From: an uncultured Tenacibaculum sp.
Lineage (GTDB): Bacteria > Bacteroidota > Bacteroidia > Flavobacteriales > Flavobacteriaceae
Assembly (NCBI GenBank): GCA_947498055.1
Contig: CANMJA010000017.1
Coordinates: 28,526 to 92,525, forward strand
Length of the DNA: 64,000 nucleotides
Direction of reading: 5' to 3'
A program made the position numbers and the translations under genes. The notes below the pieces were generated by a model. That model searched no databases, was not told the DNA's origin, and worked only from the letters and a program-made list of their open reading frames with translations. Below are positions 53,271 through 62,698 of this stretch, in pieces (the first letter of the stretch is position 1; every line of letters begins with the position of its first letter).

Positions 53271-53897
53271 ATGAATACAACTAAAAAAAAGATTTTATTC
53301 AAATCCTTACAGCTTTTTAACAATTTAGGTATATCAAATGTATCCTTAAGAACTATCTCAGAAGAAGTAGGAATTAGTGTAGGCAATCTTCAATATCATT
53401 TTAAAAAAAGAGAAGATATTGTTGAAACGTTGTACTTTCAGTTAGTAAAAAAAATAGATACGATCATTTTAATTCCAAAAGAAGATATATTAAAATCATT
53501 TTTTAACATTTCTACAGAAATTTTTAAAATACTTTATGAGCATCGTTTTTTCTTATTAGATTTTGTAGCGATTACAAGAAATAATAAGAAGATAAAGCAG
53601 CATTATTCTCAACTTTCTAAACAACGAGAAATTGAGTTTTTAAAAATGTTAGATATTCTCATTTTAAACGGTTTTTTTAGGGAAGAATTATTGAAAAATG
53701 AATATAAAAATTTATTTAAAAGAGTAGAGGTAATTAGTAATTTTTGGTTTTCTTCAACATTAATACAAGCAGATGTTTTAACAGAAAAATCGATAGATGA
53801 ATATTCACTATTGGTGAGTCAAAATATGTATCCATACTTAACTAATAAAGCAAAAGAAATGTATACGCAGATCTTTCCATCTCAATTAGTTGTTTGA
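53271..53897 (+). CDS. TetR-family transcriptional repressor
   Basis: A 208-residue regulator with a typical N-terminal helix-turn-helix (VSLRTISEEVGISVGNLQYH, then FKKREDIVETLY) and an all-helical ligand domain. It is divergent from the FAD monooxygenase and DUF3995 genes, and two palindromes lie between them, the standard layout of a self-regulated drug- or aromatic-compound-responsive switch. The inducer is unknown. Because the controlled monooxygenase is frameshifted, the circuit may now serve only the DUF3995 gene. Confidence 0.9.
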   Translation: MNTTKKKILFKSLQLFNNLGISNVSLRTISEEVGISVGNLQYHFKKREDIVETLYFQLVKKIDTIILIPKEDILKSFFNISTEIFKILYEHRFFLLDFVAITRNNKKIKQHYSQLSKQREIEFLKMLDILILNGFFREELLKNEYKNLFKRVEVISNFWFSSTLIQADVLTEKSIDEYSLLVSQNMYPYLTNKAKEMYTQIFPSQLVV

Positions 53898-53968
53898 GAA
53901 AATATAAACAGCTAGTAATTAATTGTTAAATATAATGTTTGCATAGATGCTATTTCTAAAAAGTAATT

Positions 53969-54586
53969 TTATTCACCATTTGTTGCATGAAAAAACTTGG
54001 TTAACTTTTCTTTGTTATTAGCAATTTCAAATTTTAATATTTTTCCTTGAGTCAAATATTCTATTGAATGGTAATTATTCTCTTTAATTTCGTTCAGAAG
54101 TTCTGGAGAATATAATTTTTGCATATCTGTAGAATTTATTTTTCTAATTTCTTTTTCCCAAAAGTCTTTTTTTACAACATACCAAGTTAAATTAGAATTG
54201 TATTTATAAATTTGTTTTGAACTTAACTTCCCATTTATATACAATTTGGGAGTTTCGGTTGCCGGAAGGGAAGATGTTACCGTTGCAACATACAAATCAG
54301 TTGCAGGATTCCACTGAGAACCATTTGGCCCTCCACCATTTTGACTAAAAATATTTGTTAATGAATCCTTTGTAAGGATTAATAAAGATTTTTCTTTTAA
54401 CCAAGAATTAATAACTAAGCTATCTTTTTCTGTAGAATATTTATCGTCTAGTTTAAAAAAACAATAAGCGTTAAATTTTTGTTCTAAGTTATTTTCAGAA
54501 TTTACAATAGTAACATGCTCTTTTTTATTTTCTTTACAAGAAATACATACAAATATGATTAAAGAACATAGGGTGAGGATTCTCAT
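53969..54586 (-). CDS. Lipoprotein of unknown function
   Basis: A 205-residue lipoprotein (lipobox FVCISC, Cys about 17, then KENKKE). No motif recognised; the mature part mixes helices and strands and contains an NGGGPNGSQWNPATDLYVAT loop. It stands alone in convergent position to tetR. Confidence 0.65.
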   Translation of the reverse strand: MRILTLCSLIIFVCISCKENKKEHVTIVNSENNLEQKFNAYCFFKLDDKYSTEKDSLVINSWLKEKSLLILTKDSLTNIFSQNGGGPNGSQWNPATDLYVATVTSSLPATETPKLYINGKLSSKQIYKYNSNLTWYVVKKDFWEKEIRKINSTDMQKLYSPELLNEIKENNYHSIEYLTQGKILKFEIANNKEKLTKFFHATNGE

Positions 54587-54943
54587 TTTAAATAGATATT
54601 AGTGTTTGCTATAAGAAATTAATGTAGTAAAAAACTAAGAATTCTTTATTACTAAACCATTATTGTTCAAGTTATAACCTTCGTATTGAAAAATTATTGC
54701 ATTCAGACTATAATAGGTGCCTTATTATTTAACTGTTACTATCATCAATTACTAACTATTTTTAATTCAGTAGAATACTCTAGAAGCTGAAAATAATTAT
54801 TAATAATTTGTCAAACAAAAAGATTTTGTGAGTAAAAAGGGATTAAAAAAGTAGAAAAGTTAAAGTTAGCAAAGATAGGTAGCGTACAAAAACTTCATTT
54901 TAAATGAAAAAATAATAGGCGTTTTTTAACCTCTTTTTCTTTA

Positions 54944-54981
54944 TAAATATTCGGCTAATATTAAAATTAGCCGAATATTTA
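54944..54981. repeat. Perfect 16-bp inverted repeat
   Basis: TAAATATTCGGCTAAT and ATTAGCCGAATATTTA with a 6-nt spacer. Located about 50 bp downstream of the next lipoprotein gene on the minus strand; it could be its terminator, although no T run follows. The rest of 54587-55031 has no gene. Confidence 0.6.
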
Positions 54982-55031
54982 AAGCCTAATTTTTAGTAAA
55001 AAACTAGATGTTATAGATTGTTTTTTCATAT

Positions 55032-55997
55032 TTATTTTACCATAGATAAAGGTTCTATTTGACTTACATCTGCTTTTTTAATTCTGGCAAATTTTTCATT
55101 AGGATTATCAATTACTATCCATTTATGTTGTGTTTTAGCTTTCATTTTTTGTCCATTTTTAGCAATAGCATACCAGTCAAAAGCAACAGATACTTCAAAA
55201 GTTTTTTCATCAATTACTTTTATATGAAGATTTTCAGGGTGATGACTGCTTTGTGTTAATTGTGTAGGAGTTCCATTAAGCCATGTTTCAAGTTCTGATA
55301 AATTGTTGATTTTTGAAGAGGTAGAAAAATTAAGCTGAAATTCTTCTGTTAGTAATTCTTTAAATGGTTTTACATTACCATCAAGTTGTTCCATATTAGC
55401 TATCCAATAATACATAAGTGAATTTACACGATTGTTAGGATAAGCGTCTTTAAAAATGTCTTGAGTTTCTCCTGTTGGTTTTATCGAAACTTTTAGTAAT
55501 TTAGGTAGTTCTTTTAAATTATTTTCTACATCAATTAAATAGTCAATTGTATAGCTTCCTTTTTTTCCATCTGGTTGTATATTTTGATATTTAATGTCTG
55601 CTATAATTTGTGTTTGGCCTTCTTCATTAGTAATTACCTTTACATTTTGAACATGATGTGCATTTTTCCAACCCTTGTAAGCTGTTAATCTTTCAGGATA
55701 ATTTTCTTTTCCTTTCATTACACCAGCAGCACTTTTTATAACGATAGTATCTATAAACATATCCATTTGATTGGCAATTCGTAATTCATTCATTGGTCTT
55801 TCATATAATTGATACCAACGATAATATTGGGCTTTAGCAAGGTGAGATTGAGTTGTTTTTTCAGACTTAAATTCTGTTTTTGTTTCAACTAAGTTTTCCT
55901 TTTTATTTTTTTTTGTATCTAAGTTTGTTTTTTTTTCTTTACAAGAAAAAAATAAGAGTAAAAAAAGGACTAGTAATGGTTTCAAAGTTTTATACAT
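55032..55997 (-). CDS. Lipoprotein with two NTF2/SnoaL-like domains
   Basis: A 321-residue lipoprotein (lipobox LLFFSC, Cys about 19) with a lysine-rich linker (to about 50). Two NTF2-like cone folds seem to follow: the first around YYRWYQLYERPMNELRIANQ to HHVQNVKVI, the second around MYYWIANMEQLDG to FEVSVAFDWYAIAKNGQKMK. Such domains often bind small molecules or act as orphan enzymes. The 329 bp upstream contain only AT-rich sequence. Confidence 0.65.
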   Translation of the reverse strand: MYKTLKPLLVLFLLLFFSCKEKKTNLDTKKNKKENLVETKTEFKSEKTTQSHLAKAQYYRWYQLYERPMNELRIANQMDMFIDTIVIKSAAGVMKGKENYPERLTAYKGWKNAHHVQNVKVITNEEGQTQIIADIKYQNIQPDGKKGSYTIDYLIDVENNLKELPKLLKVSIKPTGETQDIFKDAYPNNRVNSLMYYWIANMEQLDGNVKPFKELLTEEFQLNFSTSSKINNLSELETWLNGTPTQLTQSSHHPENLHIKVIDEKTFEVSVAFDWYAIAKNGQKMKAKTQHKWIVIDNPNEKFARIKKADVSQIEPLSMVK

Positions 55998-56326
55998 AAT
56001 TTCAAATTTAGATTAATTTCAAATTGTTTTATAATATTTCATTATAAAAAACGCAAAGTGATAAACAAATATTTCACTTTTTCTTTAATAATCACTGAGC
56101 TAAGTTATAGTTTTATTTCATATATATATAGAGTGTATAAAATATATAATGAGTTAAATTTAATTAATTGTTGTACAGTCAGTTATGATTTTTAAGAGTT
56201 TTGTTAAAAATAAAATAGTTTGGATAAAACTTTAAATGGAATTTCTGCTGGTTGCTAAATTATACTTTCACATTTTTTGACTTCGTTTTAGATGTTTAGC
56301 ATATTGTTTTTGTACAAAAACCATCT

Positions 56327-56872
56327 TTATGTAGTTACATTATTTATAATTTTTTTAATAGGAATGTGGTCAATTATACTATTGCCATAATGAGCAATCT
56401 CAATAATTCTTTCTCTATTTATTAGGAAATCCGCAGGTATTTGATGAAATTTCCCTTCTATTTTCCCTCCAGGTTTGAAACCATTTTTATAAGCTTTAAT
56501 CACACTTTTTATTCCTTTCCAAGAAGCAGTTCGTATTAGTTTTACCCAAGAAGGTTTTACTTGAAAGAGGTTGTATAATTTTAGTTTCGAATCTGAAATT
56601 ATAATGAAATCAAATAGATGTTTATTGTAAATTGATTGTGTTAAACTCTTATTACTACTTTGAAATACAGCTATTAATCTTATGTTCAATTCTTTTAACT
56701 TTTTAGATTCTTTTTGTAATTCAGAAATTCTTAAATTACACAAAGCACATTCAGAATATCTAAAGAAAGTTAGTAACACTTTTTGGTTAGATAGTTTGTG
56801 TAAGTTTATTTTATTTCCGTGAATATCTAACGTTTCAAAATTTGGAACTATTTGTCCTTGTTTAAGTCTCAT
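56327..56872 (-). CDS. AhpC/TSA-type peroxiredoxin-like protein
   Basis: A 181-residue thioredoxin-fold protein without signal peptide. The N-terminus VPNFETLDIHGNKINLHKLS and the active-site segment FFRYSECALCNLRISELQ (two Cys, CxxC) match the peroxiredoxin-like AhpC/TSA group. It would detoxify peroxides or act as a thiol oxidoreductase. It lies 49 bp after the Crp/Fnr gene on the same strand and is probably its target or partner. Confidence 0.8.
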   Translation of the reverse strand: MRLKQGQIVPNFETLDIHGNKINLHKLSNQKVLLTFFRYSECALCNLRISELQKESKKLKELNIRLIAVFQSSNKSLTQSIYNKHLFDFIIISDSKLKLYNLFQVKPSWVKLIRTASWKGIKSVIKAYKNGFKPGGKIEGKFHQIPADFLINRERIIEIAHYGNSIIDHIPIKKIINNVTT

Positions 56873-56921
56873 CTTTTTTTACAAAATTGCATAGAATAAA
56901 GATGAGTTTCCTTGATCGAGA

Positions 56922-57491
56922 TCAAGAAATAGAAGTTCTAACCCTACTTAAAGTTTCGGGTGTCATATTTAAATAGGAAGAAATATATTTTAATGGTATT
57001 GAATTGATTAAATGCCCACTCCTTTTTATAAATAATTGATACTTATCTTTTGGAGACAAAGTGATTAATTCTATTTGTCGTTTTAGATGACCTACTAACG
57101 TTTTTTCGATGATAGTATGATACCATTTAGCAATTTCAGAATTACTGTTTACTAGTTGGTTTAATTGATTTTTAGAGATTTTTAAAATTTTAGACTCAGA
57201 AACTCCTAAAAGAGATAGCTCTGTAGGGGTTTCAGTTGTAAAAGAAATAAATGATGTTATTATTGAATTGGTGTAACCAAAGCCCAAAACTGAATTTTTG
57301 TTTTCATTTTCAATTACTAAAGCTATACAGCCAGAAATAACGAAATACAAATAGTTTTCTTTTTGATGTTTTTTTAATAAATAATCTTTTTTCTTAATAG
57401 TGATTTCCTCGTTCCAAGAATTACAAATTATAGAAATAGATTTTTGACTTAGGTTATTTTTGTTAAGAAAATTTTCTAGCTCACTCATCAT
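56922..57491 (-). CDS. Crp/Fnr-family transcriptional regulator
   Basis: A 189-residue regulator with an N-terminal cyclic-nucleotide-binding-like beta-roll (DYLLKKHQKENYLYFVISGC) and a C-terminal winged helix (IPLKYISSYLNMTPETLSRV). No Fnr-type cysteine cluster is seen, so it senses something other than oxygen through Fe-S. This short form is common in Bacteroidota. Confidence 0.85.
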   Translation of the reverse strand: MMSELENFLNKNNLSQKSISIICNSWNEEITIKKKDYLLKKHQKENYLYFVISGCIALVIENENKNSVLGFGYTNSIITSFISFTTETPTELSLLGVSESKILKISKNQLNQLVNSNSEIAKWYHTIIEKTLVGHLKRQIELITLSPKDKYQLFIKRSGHLINSIPLKYISSYLNMTPETLSRVRTSIS

Positions 57492-57631
57492 TTTATGTAA
57501 TTATTGTTAGTTATTTAGTTTAATATACATCTAGTTATAATGGTTCTTTTTGAAATTTTAATTCGATTAAGTATCTGTAAATAAGTGTTTTACATTGTTG
57601 TTTTTGCATGAGTGTTTCCGCCAAATATAAG

Positions 57632-57753
57632 AGGCATAGGGCAGGAGGGAAGTACTTCGATTTTAGTTTGGTATTCAGTGAATTATCTAAATAAATCAGT
57701 TTTATAAACGATAGCCTAATAAAATAATGAACGCACCTAACTTGCCCTATGCT
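57632..57753. repeat. Spacer with inverted GC-rich box
   Basis: In the 297-bp gene-free spacer 57492-57788 the sequence GCATAGGGCA (about 57634-57643) reappears inverted as TGCCCTATGC (57743-57752). The arms are 100 bp apart and unusually GC-rich for this genome. Their role is unknown. Confidence 0.4.
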
Positions 57754-57788
57754 TTTTAATCTCTTAAAAAGTGGTCTTTATTCTGTTT

Positions 57789-58148
57789 TTACTTATTTAT
57801 CCCGTCTACTTTCATAATTGGACGAATTTCTATCCGCCATTTTCCATCCTCAAACCTTGGATCAGACTTAGCAATTTTAATTGCTTCTTCTAAATCACTT
57901 GCCAAAATATGATAATATCCAGAAATTACTTCTTTAGTTTCGTTAAATGGTCCATCTATAAAACTTCCATTTTCATAAGAAACCATATTACCTTGCATTT
58001 CTAGAGGTTGAGCGGCTTTCATTTTTCCTTCTGAAACCATTTTTTGAATGAAAGCCCCCACTTTTTGCACATGTTCTTGTTGTTGTTTAGGAGAAAATTC
58101 AGCAACTGGATTTCCTTCGTTTCTAATAAATAACATAAATTCTTTCAT
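57789..58148 (-). CDS. DGPF/YCII-domain protein
   Basis: A 119-residue protein of the YCII-related family with the signature DGPFNETKEVISGYYHI and EIRPIMKVDG. Known family knowledge: DGPF proteins are encoded next to ECF42-type sigma factors and are part of their regulon. That is exactly the case here, 51 bp downstream of the sigma gene. The biochemical activity is unknown. Confidence 0.9.
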   Translation of the reverse strand: MKEFMLFIRNEGNPVAEFSPKQQQEHVQKVGAFIQKMVSEGKMKAAQPLEMQGNMVSYENGSFIDGPFNETKEVISGYYHILASDLEEAIKIAKSDPRFEDGKWRIEIRPIMKVDGINK

Positions 58149-58199
58149 AATTAGTTCTTTTAATTAATAGATTATATATGTATAAGACAATTGAATTGG

Positions 58200-59462
58200 C
58201 TAAATAGGGACAACTTGGGTTAATTTTTTTTGAATAAATATAGCATCTCGTTTATTTTTAACTAAAGATATTGCCTTATTGTAACTTTCTTTGGCTTTAT
58301 CTATCTTATTTTCTAGTTTGTAAAATTCAGCTAAGGTGAAGTATAGAAGATGGTTTTTACTCAAAGATGTTTCTTTTTTGAGTGTTTCTAATTCTATAAT
58401 CGCTATTTTAATTCCCTTTACCTTAGAAAGAGCAACGGTTCTGTTTAGTCGAGTAATAGGCGTGTCTTCTAATTCTATAAGACTGTCATACAGCGATAGA
58501 ATTTCTCTCCAATTTGTTTTTTCGAAACTTGAAGCTATACAATGATTGGCAGAAATGGTAGCTAAAATCAAATATGGTGAAATTTGTTTTTCTAAAACAG
58601 CTTTATTCAGATTATCAATACCCTTATTTATGAGTTTTTGATTCCAGTTTTTACGGTCTTGCTTATCCATTTCAATAATTGTGTGGGTAGTGTTCATTCT
58701 CGAGTCAAAACGAGAAGCATTAAGATACATTAATGCTAATAACGAAAAACAATCAGATTTTCTTTGTATTGCCTCGCTGTTTGTTAAAATTTCGCATAAA
58801 TGAATAGCTTCAAAACATAGATCATATCTTATAACTTCACTTTTTTGGGTAGGACTATACCCTTCATTAAAAAGTAAAAAAATGGTTTTTAGAACAATTG
58901 GGAGTCTATTATTTATATTTCTGGGAAGCTCAAAGTTAATATTGTTTATTCTTAGTTGTTTCCTTCCTCTTACTAAACGTTTGTTTATAGTTTCTGTTGA
59001 AACAAAAAAAGCATTTGCAATTTCAGAAATACTAAATCCACAAAGAATTTTTAAAATCAAACAAATTTGAGATTTTTCAGAGATAGATGGATGACAACAA
59101 GAGAACATCATTTTTAACTGCTCGTCAGAAATAAATTTTCCTGAAATATTTGCAATTTCAAGTTGTTCTGAATTTTGATAAATGCTATTATTACTAAATT
59201 CAGATGTATGTTTTTTTTGCTTAAGAATATTGATAGTCAAGTTTTTTGCAGTAGTATATAACCAAGCTTGTGGGTTTTCAGGTATTCCGTTATGTTTCCA
59301 ATATTCAACTGCTTTTAATAAAGTTTCTTGCACTATATCTTCAGCAGTTTGTACATTTCCTGTTCCTATGTATTTTGTAATAAAAGAAACCATTTTTCCG
59401 TACTCATTTCTGAAAAAATGCTCAGTTAACTTTCTACTATTATTCTTGTTAGTTATTGTCAT
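58200..59462 (-). CDS. ECF42-type RNA polymerase sigma factor with C-terminal TPR extension
   Basis: A 420-residue sigma factor. Region 2 is seen as VQTAEDIVQETLLKAVEYW (about 36-54), region 4 as FSISEIANAFFVSTETINKR (about 153-172). The extension of about 220 residues includes IFLLFNEGYSPT, with the NEGY motif of this group, and TPR-like helices (LLYFTLAEFYKLENKIDKAK). ECF42 factors have no anti-sigma partner and are controlled through this extension. The DGPF gene follows in the same direction. Confidence 0.9.
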   Translation of the reverse strand: MTITNKNNSRKLTEHFFRNEYGKMVSFITKYIGTGNVQTAEDIVQETLLKAVEYWKHNGIPENPQAWLYTTAKNLTINILKQKKHTSEFSNNSIYQNSEQLEIANISGKFISDEQLKMMFSCCHPSISEKSQICLILKILCGFSISEIANAFFVSTETINKRLVRGRKQLRINNINFELPRNINNRLPIVLKTIFLLFNEGYSPTQKSEVIRYDLCFEAIHLCEILTNSEAIQRKSDCFSLLALMYLNASRFDSRMNTTHTIIEMDKQDRKNWNQKLINKGIDNLNKAVLEKQISPYLILATISANHCIASSFEKTNWREILSLYDSLIELEDTPITRLNRTVALSKVKGIKIAIIELETLKKETSLSKNHLLYFTLAEFYKLENKIDKAKESYNKAISLVKNKRDAIFIQKKLTQVVPI

Positions 59463-59650
59463 TTTAAATTACGACCAATGCTTTATGTTTTTATTAGTTG
59501 GGTATTAAAATATTTAGCTCTCAGTTTACTATTAAGATAAATCGAAATAATTTTAAGAACTTTATAAAAATACAGAAAACTTTGATTTAAAGTAAGCCTT
59601 CGGCAAAGTACATCTTTTGAGGTTTTAAGATAAGACTTAGTTTTGGTTTT

Positions 59651-59827
59651 ATGAAACTAAACCAGAGAAACAATCGAGACAAGATAATATCGTTAATAGA
59701 GGAATATCTTTTGGGAGGCATTACCCAAAAGGAGTTAAGTGATCGAGAGGGTTTGAAGTTAGGTACATTTAAATATTGGTATCGTAAATATCACGCAGAA
59801 CAATTTTTAATTTTCCGTTTTGAATAA
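59651..59827 (+). pseudogene. Truncated transposase-type helix-turn-helix ORF
   Basis: A 58-residue frame with a helix-turn-helix ISLIEEYLLGGITQKELSDR followed by GLKLGTFKYWYRKY, similar to the N-terminus of IS66-type TnpA or related OrfA proteins. It stops soon after, so it is a fragment. Around it (59463-60055) lies AT-rich sequence with no other gene; it may mark an old insertion site. Confidence 0.5.
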
Positions 59828-60055
59828 CGTCATGTAATATATCTCCCTCCATGTTTTAGTTATTTCTAAAAGTAATAACAACACGTTAAAATGTTGTGGT
59901 TATTTTATTAATTCATGTTTTGTAGATCCTTTGTTTATGATGTTTTAATACGATAGTTAACCATTCTCTGGCATTCCTTTTTTAAAGAACTCTGACTACA
60001 AGTCCACATATCTAAAAATAAAGTTTACATTCGCACCCAGAAAAAGCTATGAAAA

Positions 60056-61345
60056 ATGTACAAGCGAAATTATCACCCTTTGGTGATTATTTTATATGCT
60101 AGTGGAATGCTAGACGATAAACAACTTGCACAAATACCTAAAACTACTCGCTATAATTGGAATCAGTTTGCTCACGAAAATTATTATGGTAATGATTGGA
60201 CAACTGATTATATCGACCAATTTGATGCTATAAAAGATGTATTTGCTTCTAAATTCTTATTTAAATCACTTCGATTTTTAGCAGAAACTAGAAAAGGATA
60301 TTTAAATATGTTAGGTGAGTTTGCTCAAAATAAAAAACTATTACAATTACATGCTTCTAAAATTGTAGGTTCTATAGAACACTTAGCCTCGCTATCTAAA
60401 GTATCTGTAGTAACAGCCTGTAAATATTATGGAGTTTCTAAAGATTGGTATTATACTCAGAAGAGAAAACTGGTTTGTGGTTTAAGTCCGTTTCAAAAAT
60501 GTTATAAACAACATCCGAATCAGTTAACAATCAAAGAAGTCGTGGCTATTGAAAATTTGGTTACTGATTCCAAACACTTCGGAAAAACGAAAACCACTTT
60601 GTATTATCACGTTGTTATTAATAAGATTGTTACTTGTGGTAAATCGACCTTTTTTAAATATGCATCTGCTTTAGGATATAAAAAACCAAAACGTTTTAAA
60701 AGCAAATCGAAAAAAGGGTTTAGAGCTTCTCGTATTTTTGAATGGTTACATGTAGATATTACGAATGTTCGTACGGAAAATGATGGAATACAAAAAGTTG
60801 CCTTTGTAAAAGACAATTTTTCAAAAGCCATTTTACATTATAGTTCTACCGATGGTAAAGCTGGCAGTGAATTTATTAAAAACCTTTTTCAAGAAACTTT
60901 TGAGAAGTATCAATTACTGAATACTGTGAGTCCAATTAATATTTTATCTGACGGTGGAAGTGAGAATAAAGGAGAACTCTTAACTTGGATTCACGATATA
61001 CAAGCTCCACCAATAGTTACTAAGATTACTGCTCAAACGAAAGACTTCCCTTTTTCTAATTCGATGTCTGAGAGTACACATAGTATTTATAAAACAGAAT
61101 TTATGAATGGAAAGCTGTCTTTAAATATCCAAACACATTTACAATCTTTAGAACGGTTTGTTCACTATTATAATTATGAAAGGTATCCCACAGAATTATA
61201 CGGTTATACCACCATGGAAATTATTCAAGGAAAAATTCCAGATAAGCATCGGTTTAAAGAACAAATTTTAGAAGCTAGAAAAAATAGAATTATAACCAAT
61301 CAACAATTTAATGATTGTGATGCTGTCGTTTCTTGTAATTCGTAA
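60056..61345 (+). CDS. DDE integrase-core transposase
   Basis: A 429-residue transposase. N-terminal helix-turn-helix region (ASLSKVSVVTACKYYGVSKD), then the retroviral-integrase-type core: first Asp in FEWLHVDITNV, second Asp in INILSDGGSENKG, Glu in SNSMSESTHSIYKTEF, and the C-terminal segment YYNYERYPTELYGYTTMEII. This is an IS3/IS481-like single-ORF transposase common in Bacteroidota. No convincing terminal inverted repeats or target duplication were found by eye, so the element ends are not drawn. A start two codons upstream is in another frame. Confidence 0.85.
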   Translation: MYKRNYHPLVIILYASGMLDDKQLAQIPKTTRYNWNQFAHENYYGNDWTTDYIDQFDAIKDVFASKFLFKSLRFLAETRKGYLNMLGEFAQNKKLLQLHASKIVGSIEHLASLSKVSVVTACKYYGVSKDWYYTQKRKLVCGLSPFQKCYKQHPNQLTIKEVVAIENLVTDSKHFGKTKTTLYYHVVINKIVTCGKSTFFKYASALGYKKPKRFKSKSKKGFRASRIFEWLHVDITNVRTENDGIQKVAFVKDNFSKAILHYSSTDGKAGSEFIKNLFQETFEKYQLLNTVSPINILSDGGSENKGELLTWIHDIQAPPIVTKITAQTKDFPFSNSMSESTHSIYKTEFMNGKLSLNIQTHLQSLERFVHYYNYERYPTELYGYTTMEIIQGKIPDKHRFKEQILEARKNRIITNQQFNDCDAVVSCNS

Positions 61346-61444
61346 TCGAATACATTTTGAGTATAAAAAATGATTATATCCAACAAAATAGTACTGCCTT
61401 TAATTTAAGAATCTATAGTTTTATATTTTCTGCTAAAAAATAGA

Positions 61445-61480
61445 AAAAGGAATATTCGTATTTTGAATATTCCTTTCTCT
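61445..61480 (+). terminator. Terminator after the transposase gene
   Basis: AAAGGAATATTC and GAATATTCCTTT pair around GTATTTT, followed by CTCTT. Confidence 0.6.
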
Positions 61481-61537
61481 TATCTTCTCAAGTTTTTGAT
61501 ACCTTACTATTACAGGGTATTCCCAATGTTGGAACTG

Positions 61538-61566
61538 TTTTGTCGTGGTTTCATGTAGAGAGTGCC
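61538..61566 (+). repeat. Mosaic repeat R2, copy a
   Basis: TTTTGTCGTGGTTTCATGTA followed by GAGAGTGCC; the second copy is at 61915-61943 with one change. It directly precedes the first regulator fragment. Confidence 0.7.
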
Positions 61567-61789
61567 TGGTATTGCAATTCCATCTGTAGATGCTGCTAAA
61601 AAAATTGCTGATGCTTTTGAAGTTTCACTCGATTATCTTGTTGGAGAAGGAATAAATGCTTCTTTTGACAAAAAAACACTACAACGATTACAAGCTATTG
61701 AAGATATGTCTACCGATTTTAAAACACACTTATTTTCGATTATTGATTCTGTTATTAGAGACTACAAAACTCAACAAGCTTATAAATAA
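61562..61789 (+). pseudogene. XRE-type regulator fragment 1 (C-terminal half)
   Basis: A 75-residue frame beginning inside the end of the second helix-turn-helix half (IPSVDAAKKIADAFEVSLDY, then LVGEG), which is the standard ending of XRE/Cro-CI domains, followed by a helical dimerisation tail. The recognition helices are missing and replaced by repeat R2. A hairpin terminator follows. Confidence 0.7.
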
Positions 61790-61815
61790 AAAACCACCTC
61801 GTAAAAGGTGGCTTT
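61790..61815 (+). terminator. Terminator hairpin after fragment 1
   Basis: CCACCT/AGGTGG around CGTAAA, preceded by A and followed by TTT. The same hairpin ends all three fragments (61790, 62245, 62634). Confidence 0.6.
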
Positions 61816-61852
61816 ATATATTATAATTTATTGTGTTTGATTACTCTTTGTG

Positions 61853-61910
61853 GTCACCCGAAAGGATTCGGGCGAGAGCCTTACTCAGACATTCGAGGAC
61901 TAGCGAGGGA
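61853..61910 (+). repeat. Mosaic repeat R1, copy a
   Basis: Starts GTCACCCGAAAGGATTCGGG, with a perfect small hairpin CCCGAA-AGGA-TTCGGG, then runs through ACTCAGACATTCGAGGACTA. A second copy lies at 62699-62755. Confidence 0.7.
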
Positions 61911-61945
61911 ACCCTTTTGTCGTGGTTTCAAGTAGAGAGTGCCAT

Positions 61946-62002
61946 GCTTACTCATACTCGGCACAGAAAAAATTTCTGCGCTAGCAAATCCACGACATCT
62001 GG
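61946..62002 (+). repeat. Mosaic repeat R3, copy a
   Basis: GCTTACTCATACTCGGCACA through TTTCTGCGCTAGCAAATC to CGACATCTGG. A second copy lies at 62294-62350. The R2 copy 61915-61943 precedes it. Confidence 0.7.
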
Positions 62003-62237
62003 TAATTATGAGCGTAACACTAACACACCATCTATTGATATACTTCTTAAAATCGCCAAAGTATTTGATGTTTCTATTGATTATTTAATAGGAGAAGGAA
62101 AAGTTTCTTCTTACAATAAAGATGTTCTAAAACGTATTAATGATATCGAACAACTTGACGAAGAAACTAGAAGTAAATTATTCTTTCTTATTGATAACGT
62201 AGTTCAAAACTTTAAAACCAAACAAGCTTTTTCTTAA
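61998..62237 (+). pseudogene. XRE-type regulator fragment 2 (C-terminal half)
   Basis: The coherent part begins SGNYERNTNTPSIDILLKIA and continues KVFDVSIDYLIGEG, with a helical tail of about 45 residues. The frame is open back to 61833, but those residues are translation of repeats R1, R2 and R3. The first about 35 residues of a normal XRE domain are absent. Confidence 0.7.
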
Positions 62238-62244
62238 AACAACA

Positions 62245-62270
62245 AAAACCACCTCGTAAAAGGTGGCTTT
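62245..62270 (+). terminator. Terminator hairpin after fragment 2
   Basis: ACCACCTCGTAAAAGGTGGCTTT, the same as after fragment 1. Confidence 0.6.
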
Positions 62271-62293
62271 ATATATTCTTATTTATCGTGTTT

Positions 62294-62372
62294 GCTTACT
62301 CATACTCGGCACAGAAAAAATTTCTGCGCTATCAAATCAGCGACATCTGGATTACAAATCAGCGACATCTGG
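62294..62372 (+). repeat. Mosaic repeat R3, copy b, with an extra tandem duplication
   Basis: R3b (62294-62350) ends in AAATCAGCGACATCTGGATT and this stretch is immediately repeated (to 62372), a 21-22-bp tandem duplication. Confidence 0.7.
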
Positions 62373-62626
62373 ATACAAGAGAAGTAAAAGTATCGGAACT
62401 TAAAATACTTTCTCGTATGTTTAAAATGACCATTGATTCTATTATTAATTATAGTAATAATATACCTACAGAAATAAAAATTGAAGAAGAATCGGAAGAT
62501 CAACGTTTTAAACTTATTAATGAGTTAGAAGAAGAAGATAAATTAGTGGTACTTAAAATTATTGATACCATGTTAACTAAAAAGAAGTTTAAAGATTTCT
62601 TTGATAAAAATATAGCAACCCTCTAA
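62373..62626 (+). pseudogene. XRE-type regulator fragment 3 (C-terminal half)
   Basis: The coherent part reads REVKVSELKILSRMFKMTID then SIINYS, again the last two helices of an XRE domain, plus an acidic tail and KKKFKDFFDKNIATL. The N-terminal recognition part is missing and replaced by repeat R3b. Confidence 0.65.
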
Positions 62627-62633
62627 AACAACA

Positions 62634-62663
62634 AAAACCACCTCTCGGAAAAAGGTGGCTTTA
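62634..62663 (+). terminator. Terminator hairpin after fragment 3
   Basis: AAAACCACCT and AGGTGGCTTT around CTCGGAAAA, a variant of the two earlier hairpins. Confidence 0.6.
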
Positions 62664-62698
62664 TATATTTCTATTTATTGTTTTACTTACTATTGGTT

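Noticed and set aside
59830..61500. Drawing full insertion-sequence ends around the second transposase
   Set aside because: No matching terminal inverted repeats or target duplication could be found by eye.
61833..61997. N-terminal 55 residues of the second regulator frame as a real protein part
   Set aside because: They are the translation of repeats R1, R2 and R3, which occur elsewhere in other frames.
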